From: a virus
Reading direction: 5' to 3' (one strand)
Length of the DNA stretch: 23,016 nt
Virus record (IMG/VR): IMGVR_UViG_3300033997_000391
Span: 1-23,016 of that record
The notes beneath the pieces are model-generated. The model ran no database searches. It was not told the DNA's origin and saw nothing but the letters and a program-made list of their open reading frames with translations. Made by a program: the position numbers and the translations under genes. Numbering within the stretch: position 1 is the first letter of the stretch; each line of letters starts with the position of its first letter. Below are positions 15,881 to 21,459 of the stretch, piece by piece.

Positions 15881-15896
15881 TTGTTGGCGCCAACAA
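15881..15896 (+). promoter_or_regulatory. Perfect 16-bp palindrome, operator-like
   Basis: TTGTTGGCGCCAACAA is a perfect dyad 5 nt after the o-spanin stop. With one mismatched pair it extends to CAT...ATG on the outside (15877-15900). It has no loop and no T tract, so a repressor or other dimer-binding site is more likely than a terminator. Confidence 0.5.
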
Positions 15897-15962
15897 GATG
15901 GTCTGCTGCCTGCCCGAGCTGGTAGCAGCCTCGCAAGTGCTTGTCGCCGTTGAAGGCGTGCC

Positions 15963-16008
15963 GATTGCAAATCCGTCCAGGGCGGTTCGACTCCGCCCCG
16001 CGCCTCCA
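15963..16008 (+). other. attP-like core: 3' half of a tRNA-Cys(GCA) gene
   Basis: From the anticodon loop (GCA at 15967-15969) onwards the sequence is a good tRNA-Cys 3' half. It has the 3' strand of the anticodon stem, a 4-nt variable loop, a T arm with TTCGACT in a perfect 5-bp stem (15981-15985 with 15993-15997), the 3' acceptor strand CCGCGCC, a T and CCA at 16006-16008. The matching 5' acceptor strand GGCGCGG and a D arm are absent, and the anticodon stem already has a C-C mismatch. This is what an attachment-site core inside a tRNA gene looks like on the phage side. It lies 131 nt before the integrase. Confidence 0.75.
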
Positions 16009-16067
16009 GCAAAATCAAGCACTTAGCGAGTTTCGGGGGCCTGCGAAGGCACCTCCAGCGGGCTCCA

Positions 16068-16095
16068 GCTACCTCAAATTGGTAGCAGTGCTACC
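16068..16095 (+). repeat. GGTAGC(A) inverted repeats upstream of int
   Basis: GCTACC (16068-16073), GGTAGCA (16081-16087) and TGCTACC (16089-16095) form two overlapping inverted pairs. A further direct copy, GGTAGCAG, lies on the other side of the tRNA core at 15921-15928. Short repeats flanking an attP core are typical of integrase arm-type or excisionase sites. Confidence 0.5.
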
Positions 16096-16139
16096 GTGAA
16101 TCGGACTGAGTAATCCGCTGCAACGGGTACGCTTGCGGC

Positions 16140-17246
16140 ATGGCAATCTCAGTGCAGCAGCGCGGGCAGCGGTGGCAGTTGCGGGTGACGCACAAGCTGC
16201 TGGCCCGGCCCTTCTTCTTCACGTTCGACGGCGAGGCCGAGGCGCGCGACTACGGCGTGCAGCTCACGCGCATGCTGCAGGCCGGCATCGTGCCGGCGGA
16301 GCTGCTGGAGCGGCGCGAGCGGCCGGCCGAAGACCCGACCCTGGCCGAGCTGATCCGCGGCTACACCAAGGGCTACGCGGCGCTGACGCCGAGCGATGAG
16401 GCCCTGCTCGGCACGATGCTGGGCGAGCTGACGGGCGTGCGGCGCAGCCATGTGACCTATGCCTGGGCCGAGGCTTACGTGCGCCGCCTGAAGACGGTGG
16501 GCCACTACAGCCCGGGCACGATCCGCAAGCGCGTGGGTGCGCTGGCCCGGGTGATCGACTGGCATGCTCGCACAACCGAAAGCACGCTGGCCAATGCGCT
16601 GCGGGCCCTGCCGCGCGGGTACAGCCAGTACACCGCGACCGACGCGGCGGCCCTGCCGGCCGGCAAGGCGCCGCGGCAGGACGTGCAGCGCGACCGCCGG
16701 CTGCTGCCGGGGGAAGAGGCCAAGATCCGCGCGGCCCTGGCGCACGATGCGGACCTGCGCAGCCTGTTCGACACGATCTTGGCGACCGGCCTGCGCCTGC
16801 GCGAGGCTTATCGCCTGCGGGTGGACCAGGTGGACATGGAGCGCGGCATCCTGCGCGTGGAGGGCAGCAAGGGCGTGCGCGGGGCGCTGCGGCCGCGCAC
16901 GGTGCCGCTGCTGCACTGGGTGCGCCCGGTGCTGGCCGAGCGGGTGCAGGGCCGGGTGGGGCTGCTGTGGCCGTGGTGGTCAGGCGACCCGGGCCAGCTC
17001 GATGCAGTGACGGCGCACCTGAGCCGCTGCTTCGCCCAGGCCTTCCGGGCCGCGGGCGCGGCCGGGCTGACGGAGCATGACCTGAGGCATGAGGCCACCT
17101 GCCGGTGGTTCGAGCTGCGCGACCCGGCGGGACGCTGGGTGTTTTCGGACGTGGAGGTCTGTCGAATCATGGGCTGGTCGACGCCGAGGATGGCGCTGCG
17201 GTATGCCAGCCTCCGGGGGGAGGATCTGGCGGCGCGGTTGGGGTGA
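16140..17246 (+). CDS. int: Tyrosine recombinase, phage integrase
   Basis: This 368-residue protein catalyses site-specific recombination between phage and host attachment sites. The N-terminal arm-binding part (residues 1-60) is followed by a SAM-like core-binding domain (about 65-180). In the catalytic domain I see Arg219 in ATGLRLREAY, Lys244 in EGSKG, His313-x-x-Arg316 in EHDLRHEA, Trp346 in the usual His/Trp position (MGWST) and the nucleophile Tyr355 in ALRYASLRG. The catalytic set is complete. The attP-like tRNA-Cys core lies just upstream, the usual pairing, so the target is probably the 3' end of a host tRNA-Cys gene. It lacks an obvious integron-integrase-specific insertion, so it is not a good candidate for the enzyme behind the attC-like sites downstream. 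It converges with the leftward operon. Confidence 0.92.
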   Translation: MAISVQQRGQRWQLRVTHKLLARPFFFTFDGEAEARDYGVQLTRMLQAGIVPAELLERRERPAEDPTLAELIRGYTKGYAALTPSDEALLGTMLGELTGVRRSHVTYAWAEAYVRRLKTVGHYSPGTIRKRVGALARVIDWHARTTESTLANALRALPRGYSQYTATDAAALPAGKAPRQDVQRDRRLLPGEEAKIRAALAHDADLRSLFDTILATGLRLREAYRLRVDQVDMERGILRVEGSKGVRGALRPRTVPLLHWVRPVLAERVQGRVGLLWPWWSGDPGQLDAVTAHLSRCFAQAFRAAGAAGLTEHDLRHEATCRWFELRDPAGRWVFSDVEVCRIMGWSTPRMALRYASLRGEDLAARLG

Positions 17247-17258
17247 GCGGGTGTGCGT

Positions 17259-17285
17259 GTTAGGCGGCTGGTTGTGCCGTCTAAC
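17259..17285. terminator. Hairpin between convergent genes, possible two-way terminator
   Basis: GTTAGGCGG (17259-17267) pairs with CCGTCTAAC (17277-17285), one pair being G-T, around a 9-nt loop. It lies between the int stop (17246) and the end of the leftward gene, whose TAG is inside the 3' arm. There is no T tract. The arms contain the same GTTRRRY/RYYYAAC boxes as the attC-like sites further right, so it may instead be the remnant of a recombination site. Confidence 0.4.
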
Positions 17286-17541
17286 GCACGTTAGGCCGCA
17301 GCCCACCATACCTGTCGCCCGCAAAGGGCGGGTCCAGCGTGAACCCGTTGGCGAGGATGTCGCACACCACAATGCGCTCGGGGTCGCGCATGCTGCTTTG
17401 CCAGGCTTGGAGCGCATCGCAGCGGCGCTTGTAGAACGCGGCGGTGTCTCGCAGTTCCTTCAGTTCTTCCAGCGCGGCCAGCGTGTCGCCAGCGTGGCCC
17501 AGCTCTTCGCACAGCCGCGCTGCCCGAAGCATGCGGCGCAT
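17281..17541 (-). CDS. Unknown small protein, last gene of the leftward operon
   Basis: This 86-residue protein starts MRRMLRAARLCEELG at 17541, 17 nt after the attC-like site ends. A longer reading (start at 17622) would run through the attC-like palindrome, so I prefer the shorter one. The body is helical (AALEELKELRDTAAFYKRRC, then DALQAWQSSMRDPERIVVCD) and ends with the G-D-R-Y-G-G-L-R-P-N-V-R tail. I recall similar small proteins of unknown function in Burkholderiales accessory regions, but cannot verify this here. No catalytic motif is visible. The stop codon falls next to an RYYYAAC box (17290-17296), as for the neighbouring cassette-like genes. Confidence 0.6.
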   Translation of the reverse strand: MRRMLRAARLCEELGHAGDTLAALEELKELRDTAAFYKRRCDALQAWQSSMRDPERIVVCDILANGFTLDPPFAGDRYGGLRPNVR

Positions 17542-17558
17542 ATTCGGCCCGGCGAGCG

Positions 17559-17654
17559 GCCTAACCCCTCGGTCAACCGGAGAGCCGCCGGCAGCGGTTG
17601 TGGTGTTGTCGTCAGTCTGCATGGGGCGTCTCCCGGTTACCTCGAACGTTGGGC
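17559..17654 (-). repeat. attC-like recombination site 1
   Basis: On the minus strand the 96 bp begin with GCCCAAC (RYYYAAC box, 17654-17648) and end with GTTAGGC (GTTRRRY box, 17565-17559). Inside, L-type boxes at 17625-17641 and 17571-17589 pair as GGT/ACC, AACCGG/CCGGTT, AGA/TCT and CGCC/GGCG, with single unpaired bases between the blocks. The spacers are 6 and 5 nt. This is the layout of an integron attC site, including extrahelical bases. It starts 1 nt after the stop of the upstream gene. Confidence 0.6.
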
Positions 17655-17655
17655 G

Positions 17656-18042
17656 TCATGCGGCGCACGTCACTTCACCGGCCAGCGGCAGCGGGGTTTT
17701 GTCCTCGTCGCCATCGATCCAGTTGCACGGCGTGCCTTCCAGCGCTAACTTCGCCACGCGGCCGTTCTCCACCATCGTGGTGCTGTCCTCGCGCCCGCTG
17801 CAGAGCCAGTTCTGCGGCTCGCCGCTCACGCTGTCGAATTCCTCGCTCTCGTCCAGGTGGTAGTGCTCGCCTCGGCCGTAGAACCGCAACGCGGTGCGCA
17901 GCATCGCAATCTCGTCCAGCGCAGCCTTCAGCGCGTGGGCGCCTTGGTCAATCAGATCGTCGTCGCGGTGTAGCGTCTCGCTAACGCGCACGCGGCAGGC
18001 CACGTCCAGCAGCTTGCGGGGCAGTTCCTTGGTCGTCGTCAT
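17656..18042 (-). CDS. Unknown protein, gene of a cassette-like unit
   Basis: This 128-residue protein has a strong Shine-Dalgarno sequence (AGGAAGGA) just before the ATG at 18042, which sets the start. It is acidic and mostly helical at first (KELPRKLLDVACRVRVSETL, HALKAALDEIAMLRTALRFY), followed by a loop-rich part with Tyr, Trp, His and acidic residues (GRGEHYHLDESEEFDSVSGE, PQNWLCSG, CNWIDGDEDKTPL). I do not recognise the family. The gene lies exactly between two attC-like sites: the upstream one ends 27 nt before the ATG and the downstream one starts 1 nt after the TGA. That is the build of a single-gene integron cassette of about 510 bp. Confidence 0.7.
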   Translation of the reverse strand: MTTTKELPRKLLDVACRVRVSETLHRDDDLIDQGAHALKAALDEIAMLRTALRFYGRGEHYHLDESEEFDSVSGEPQNWLCSGREDSTTMVENGRVAKLALEGTPCNWIDGDEDKTPLPLAGEVTCAA

Positions 18043-18068
18043 CGTCCTTCCTCTCGCTCCGGCACCAG

Positions 18069-18140
18069 GCCGAACTGGCGGGTCAACCGGACCCGCTACG
18101 GTGTCCCGCCTACGCGGGCCCTTTACCCTTTTCGTTGTGC
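18069..18140 (-). repeat. attC-like recombination site 2
   Basis: On the minus strand the 72 bp run from GCACAAC (18140-18134) to GTTCGGC (18075-18069), each one base off the R-box consensus. The L-type boxes (18114-18127 and 18081-18096) pair over GGT/ACC, AA/TT, GG/CC and CCCGC/GCGGG with unpaired bases between. Spacers of 6 and 5 nt equal those of site 1. The 11-mer TCCGGTTGACC is identical in both sites. A small hairpin (18105-18109 with 18114-18118) lies in the centre. Confidence 0.5.
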
Positions 18141-18313
18141 TGCAAGAGCAGCCGCAGTTGTTCGGCCACCGCCTCAAGCTCTGCGCGGCCCACGATGTAG
18201 GCGGCGCCGGCATCGCAGCCGTGCTCCAGCAGCATCTCCGGCTGTCCTTGCCGCACGCGGAAGTACGCCGTGCTGTGCGCCAGCCGCAGGGTGGTTTCGG
18301 CCAGCTGAGTCAG
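18110..18313 (-). CDS. Small ORF with a CTG start coupled to the upstream gene
   Basis: A 67-codon frame starts at a CTG that overlaps the upstream TGA as CTGA, mimicking the ATGA couplings used elsewhere here. It reads TQLAETTLRLAHSTAYFRVR then QGQPEMLLEHGCDAGAAYIV and GRAELEAVAEQLRLLLQHNE, protein-like with a balanced composition. No ATG or GTG exists near its beginning; an internal GTG or ATG would give 48 or 41 residues. Its stop lies inside attC-like site 2. Function is unknown, and the non-canonical start is a guess from the overlap. Confidence 0.4.
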   Translation of the reverse strand: MTQLAETTLRLAHSTAYFRVRQGQPEMLLEHGCDAGAAYIVGRAELEAVAEQLRLLLQHNEKGKGPA

Positions 18314-18753
18314 GAGCGCCCCAGCGCAGCCATCACGCCCTGAAGGCGGCCGCCGCGCTCCAGCTCGGCCAGCTTGGTCAGCGCATCGGCCAGGCGCTCC
18401 ACCTGCGCCAGCCGGGACTCGAAGTCCTGCCCTAGCAGGCGGTTCACGCGGGCCAGCGAGTCGCCGAGCTGGGCGGCCGTGTCTTTGGCCCGGCCCACTG
18501 CGGCTTTCGCCTTCTCGCTGGTGCTCTTCTCGGCCGCCATGAGCCCATCGAGTGCCGCCTCCATGCGTTGCGCGGCTGCGGTCAGTTCGGTGGCGGCGGT
18601 GTCGTACTCGCCAGCGGTGTGCTTGTAGGCCATGGCAATCCTTCTCGGTAGGTTGGTCATCACCGCGTCGGTGACGGTGCTGCGCCGAAAGCCGGCGCCT
18701 TGGGTTTCTGCGGTGCGCGCGGTCTTCTCGCGCAGCGCGGCTTGTAGGTTCAT
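18310..18753 (-). CDS. Unknown helical protein
   Basis: This 147-residue protein starts MNLQAALREKTARTAET at 18753, with AGGAG five nt upstream. Two other starts are possible in the same frame: an ATG at 18828, 7 nt after the upstream stop but without a Shine-Dalgarno sequence, and an ATG at 18633 (MAYKHTAGEYD) with AAGGA before it. From MAYK onwards the protein is almost all helix, with Ala, Lys, Glu and Leu in coiled-coil style (AATELTAAAQRMEAALDGLM, SEKAKAAVGRAKDTAAQLGD, RLAQVERLADALTKLAELER). No known motif is seen. The 82-nt gap to the HTH gene on its upstream side holds nothing else I can support. Confidence 0.6.
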   Translation of the reverse strand: MNLQAALREKTARTAETQGAGFRRSTVTDAVMTNLPRRIAMAYKHTAGEYDTAATELTAAAQRMEAALDGLMAAEKSTSEKAKAAVGRAKDTAAQLGDSLARVNRLLGQDFESRLAQVERLADALTKLAELERGGRLQGVMAALGRS

Positions 18754-18835
18754 GCGTGCTCCTGTGCTCCTTGTTGACGCGCTGGTCTCCGTGTTCATGA
18801 ACCGGCGGCCCGCTTGGTGCTGGCTCATGCTGGCG

Positions 18836-19120
18836 TCACGCCCGCACATCCACCAGCCGCGGCGGCTGCCGCCTGGCGCGGCGCGTGGGGTGGGCGGCGG
18901 CCACTGCGGCCGGGGCGGGGCTGGGTTGGCGGCGCTGCTGGGCGGCCTGCAGGGCCAGCTCGTTGAGGCGCTGGGCCAGCGCAGCGGCCGGGAAGACCCA
19001 GCCGCGCCCGAACTGCAGGCCGGGCAAGTCGCCGGCGCGGGCGCGGGCCTCGACGGTGTCGGGGCCGCAGTCCAGCAGGGCGGCGACCTGGGCGGTGGTC
19101 AGGGCGATGGGCTCAGTCAT
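18836..19120 (-). CDS. Small helix-turn-helix protein, excisionase/AlpA-like
   Basis: This 94-residue protein carries a compact MerR-type winged helix at its start: L-T-T-A-Q-V-A-A-L-L-D-C-G-P-D-T-V followed by EARARAGDLPGLQFGRGWVF and PAAALAQRLNEL. This is the pattern of the excisionase (HTH_17) family, small DNA-binding proteins that bend att DNA or act as regulators. The tail after residue 65 is Pro/Ala/Arg-rich and probably disordered. The start at 19120 overlaps the upstream gene by 8 nt. Being in the int-proximal part of the leftward operon, it is the best candidate for a recombination directionality factor. Acting as a transcription regulator is the alternative. Confidence 0.7.
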   Translation of the reverse strand: MTEPIALTTAQVAALLDCGPDTVEARARAGDLPGLQFGRGWVFPAAALAQRLNELALQAAQQRRQPSPAPAAVAAAHPTRRARRQPPRLVDVRA

Positions 19121-19637
19121 GGCGGGCCTCTTGCTGGCGTTCGGGTGCGGCGCGCTCAGCCATCTGCTGATCCAGCGCCTCTTGCCGGCGCTGGATCGAG
19201 GCCACGCGCACGCGGTTGAGCGTGTCCTCGGACCACTCGGCAGCCCGGACCGCGGTGACGCGGTCAACGGCCTCGGCCATGGCGTCCTGCAGCTCGACGA
19301 GCAGGCGGGCCTGGGTCAGCTCGAGGCCGCTGAAGCCGACGCGGCCGGTGCGGATCCAGCGGTCAGCGACGGACTGCACCAGGCCCAGGCCCGCGGCCAT
19401 CAGCTGGCGCGCGTAATCTTCCCAGGCGGGCGACATCTCGGCCACCCGTGACCAGGTAAGCACGCCTCCGGCCCATTGCCACAGCGTCTCGACATCGGCC
19501 TGGCCGGTGGCGATGGCATCGACGTTGACGAGGTGGCACAGGGCCAGGTCGCGCACCTGGTCGGGCGCCAGGATGGGGCGCAGGCCGCGGGGCGGCACGG
19601 GCTTGATGGGGCGGCGGTGGCAGCGCTTGCGGGTCAT
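19113..19637 (-). CDS. Unknown phage protein
   Basis: This 174-residue protein begins with the basic stretch MTRKRCHRRPIKPVPPRG, followed by helices containing LAPDQVRDLALCHLVNVDAI, TLWQWAGGVLTWSRVAEMSP and AWEDYARQLMAAGLGLVQSV. Similar proteins with a short Arg/Lys/Pro-rich start occur in early operons of betaproteobacterial phages, but no function is established that I can name. AGGAAGG lies 9 nt before the ATG, and the start overlaps the preceding stop by ATGA. The end overlaps the HTH gene by 8 nt. No catalytic or metal-binding motif is visible. Confidence 0.6.
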   Translation of the reverse strand: MTRKRCHRRPIKPVPPRGLRPILAPDQVRDLALCHLVNVDAIATGQADVETLWQWAGGVLTWSRVAEMSPAWEDYARQLMAAGLGLVQSVADRWIRTGRVGFSGLELTQARLLVELQDAMAEAVDRVTAVRAAEWSEDTLNRVRVASIQRRQEALDQQMAERAAPERQQEARHD

Positions 19638-20404
19638 GCTGCACCGCCTTCCTGGCCGGTGGCATCATCCAGCGCGAGGGCCAACGCGGCCATAAGGTGC
19701 GACGGAACCTCGAAGGTGTCGATCTTGTCGTCGCATCCGGTGGTCACCGCCTGCGCGGCGGCAATGACGCGCTGCATCGTCAGCGGCACCCGCGCTGCGG
19801 CGGGCGGGGTGCACTTCGACTCGGCTTCAGCTCGGCCAATGTCCCATGCGGCGGTCAGCCAGTGGCCGGCGGGCGGGCGGAAGACACCCTGATAGCCACA
19901 TGCCATCACCCCCGTGATGCAACTGAGGAACAGCTCTTGCAGGCGCGGGTCGTGCAGCGGATTAGGTGGGGCCACCGGCTCCCCGGCCGGCTGCGCCGAT
20001 TGAACCGCTGCGGCGGGATCGGCCGCCGCCAGCGCGGCCTCAAGGCGCTCAATGGCCCGAAGGCGGGCCTGCTTGCCCTGGTTGCGCTTGAGGACATCGA
20101 GCGCGTACTGGGCGGCGTCGGTGTGCTGCTGGCGGTCCCACGTGCCCGCCGTGGAGGGCAGCGTGCCGAAGTGGGCCTGCAGGTCCTGCGGGCCGTTGAT
20201 GGCCTGGTCGTACTGCCTCAAGTCTTGCAGCTTCCGCAACATGCTCTCCAGTCCCTTGATGGCCTGGTCGTACTGCGCCAGCGCCTGCAGGGCCAGCTCA
20301 TCGTCCGAAGGGATGCCGGCGCCGCTGGAGTGGCAGTCGATGAGGGCCTGCCGGTCGGCGCGCAGCACTTCGAGGGCGGTGTGGATGGGGTTGGGCGTCA
20401 GCAT
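19634..20404 (-). CDS. Unknown phage protein with an internal repeat
   Basis: This 256-residue protein has GGAGG seven nt before the ATG at 20404, giving a firm start. The N-terminal third is helical and contains two copies of QYDQAI(K/N)G exactly 20 residues apart; at the DNA level 21 bases are identical (20196-20216 and 20256-20276). A middle basic helix (LDVLKRNQGKQARLRAIERL) leads to a Pro-rich linker. The C-terminal domain (LQELFLSCITGVMACGYQGV, GHWLTAAWDIGRAEAE, FEVPSHLMAALALALDD) looks globular. I do not recognise the family. It is coupled to both neighbours by short overlaps in the early operon. Confidence 0.6.
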   Translation of the reverse strand: MLTPNPIHTALEVLRADRQALIDCHSSGAGIPSDDELALQALAQYDQAIKGLESMLRKLQDLRQYDQAINGPQDLQAHFGTLPSTAGTWDRQQHTDAAQYALDVLKRNQGKQARLRAIERLEAALAAADPAAAVQSAQPAGEPVAPPNPLHDPRLQELFLSCITGVMACGYQGVFRPPAGHWLTAAWDIGRAEAESKCTPPAAARVPLTMQRVIAAAQAVTTGCDDKIDTFEVPSHLMAALALALDDATGQEGGAA

Positions 20405-20682
20405 GCCGGAGCCTCCGGGCTGGGGTTGACGCGCAGCTCGTCCAGGCTCATGCCCTGAGCCAGGGCCTGCTTGACCCAGGCGGGGCGCAGGCCGCGGCCC
20501 GTCCAGGTGTCGCCGTGCACGGGGTGGCGGAACTTGATGCCGGGGCCGTGGGTGCGGCGGTGGCGGGCGGCCTGGGCGTGGTGCAGCAGGGCGCTGCGGG
20601 CGGTGTCGTCGGGGGTGACGAGCTGCAGGCTGAGCTGCTGGCTGGCCTGCGGGGTGGCCTGCGGGGCGGTGGCGCGATTCAC
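20398..20682 (-). CDS. H-NS-type DNA-binding domain protein
   Basis: This 94-residue protein ends in a clear H-NS C-terminal domain: the segment KFRHPVHGDTWTGRGLRPAW at residues 50-69, then VKQALAQGMSLDEL. The TWTGRG core (59-64) contains the Gln/Arg-Gly-Arg-type loop that enters the DNA minor groove. The N-terminal 40 residues are polar and too short for the usual H-NS dimerisation helices, so this is a reduced form. It could silence or tune early phage promoters, or interfere with host H-NS by occupying its sites. Its start overlaps the upstream gene by ATGA, and its end overlaps the next gene by 7 nt. Confidence 0.75.
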   Translation of the reverse strand: MNRATAPQATPQASQQLSLQLVTPDDTARSALLHHAQAARHRRTHGPGIKFRHPVHGDTWTGRGLRPAWVKQALAQGMSLDELRVNPSPEAPAC

Positions 20683-21431
20683 GGGGTGGGCTCCTGGGCC
20701 GGGCCGGGCGCGTCGTCAAGGCGGTAGAGGTAGCACAGGCCTTGCGCGGGGCGCTTGGCCAGGGTGTAGCGCTGCAGGGTGTTGCGGTGGCGGCGGGTGA
20801 TGGCCCTGGCCAGGCTGGCAGCCCAGGTGATGGGCAGGCCGTGTACGGTGCCCTGGCCGGGCTGCAGGCGGTCGAGCAGGGCGCTGTAGGGGCAGGCGCC
20901 GGGCTGGGCGCGCAGGGGGGGCAGGCAGGCGGCGATGGGCACGTCCAGCACTTGCTGCAGGGTGGGGGTGCTGCGGCGGGTGGTGTGCGGCGGCTTGGCC
21001 TGGGCTGGTGCGCCAGGGCTGGCCGCCGGGCGGGCCGCCTGGCGGGCGTGGTTGAAGATGCTGGTGACGCTGGTGGGGGTGACGCGGCCGTCGCTGGCGA
21101 TCAGGGTGCCCGCGGCGAAGGCGAGTTCGGGGCCGGGGCTGACGCGGCACTCGCTGCCCTTGCCGGTGATGCGCAGCAGGCCGTGGGCGGCCCAGGTTTG
21201 CAGGTGGTCGAGGATGACGGCGTTGTCGCTGTTGGAGCCGGTGAGGTGCCGGATGATGGGCAGGCTCAGGCGCAGGTCCTCGGCATCGGGCGCGGGGTGG
21301 CGCTGGGTGATGCGGGCAAGGTGCACGGCCACGGTGTGGGCCACGGTGCCGGGCTGGGGCAGGCTCTTGGGGTCGGGCGTGTTGGCTTGGGGGGCGGCTG
21401 CGGGCTGGGCGCTGGCGGGTTTGCTGGGCAT
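20679..21431 (-). CDS. Putative DNA-binding protein with winged-helix-like segments
   Basis: This 250-residue protein has a Pro/Ala/Gln-rich disordered start (to about residue 28) and a helical domain with SLPIIRHLTGSNSDNAVILD followed by HLQTWAAHGLLRITGKGSEC, which resembles a winged helix. A Pro/Ala linker follows at about 145-165. The C-terminal domain (CPYSALLDRLQPG, LPITWAASLARAITRRHRNT, LYRLDD) is another possible helix-turn-helix module. A role in replication initiation or regulation fits the layout but is not proven. The start at 21431 has no good Shine-Dalgarno sequence, and 28 nt separate it from the upstream gene. Confidence 0.5.
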   Translation of the reverse strand: MPSKPASAQPAAAPQANTPDPKSLPQPGTVAHTVAVHLARITQRHPAPDAEDLRLSLPIIRHLTGSNSDNAVILDHLQTWAAHGLLRITGKGSECRVSPGPELAFAAGTLIASDGRVTPTSVTSIFNHARQAARPAASPGAPAQAKPPHTTRRSTPTLQQVLDVPIAACLPPLRAQPGACPYSALLDRLQPGQGTVHGLPITWAASLARAITRRHRNTLQRYTLAKRPAQGLCYLYRLDDAPGPAQEPTP

Positions 21432-21459
21432 GGCGGGTGGCTGATGGTGGTTGGCGGAC

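Noticed and set aside
15881-15896. Terminator after the lysis genes
   Set aside because: The palindrome has no loop and no T tract.
15920-16008. A complete tRNA-Cys gene
   Set aside because: No 5' acceptor strand or D arm, and a mismatch in the anticodon stem; only the 3' half is present.
16140-17246. Integron integrase (IntI) as partner of the attC-like sites
   Set aside because: The sequence has only standard phage-integrase motifs, sits beside a tRNA-type attP and points towards the array, not away from an attI.
17281-17622. Longer 113-residue version of the last leftward gene
   Set aside because: The extra N-terminal residues are a translation of the attC-like palindrome; the ATG at 17541 fits the cassette layout better.
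17300-17750. Plus-strand coding frame through the cassette-like region
   Set aside because: No ribosome-binding site, composition of a shadow frame, and it contradicts the minus-strand genes with good Shine-Dalgarno sequences.
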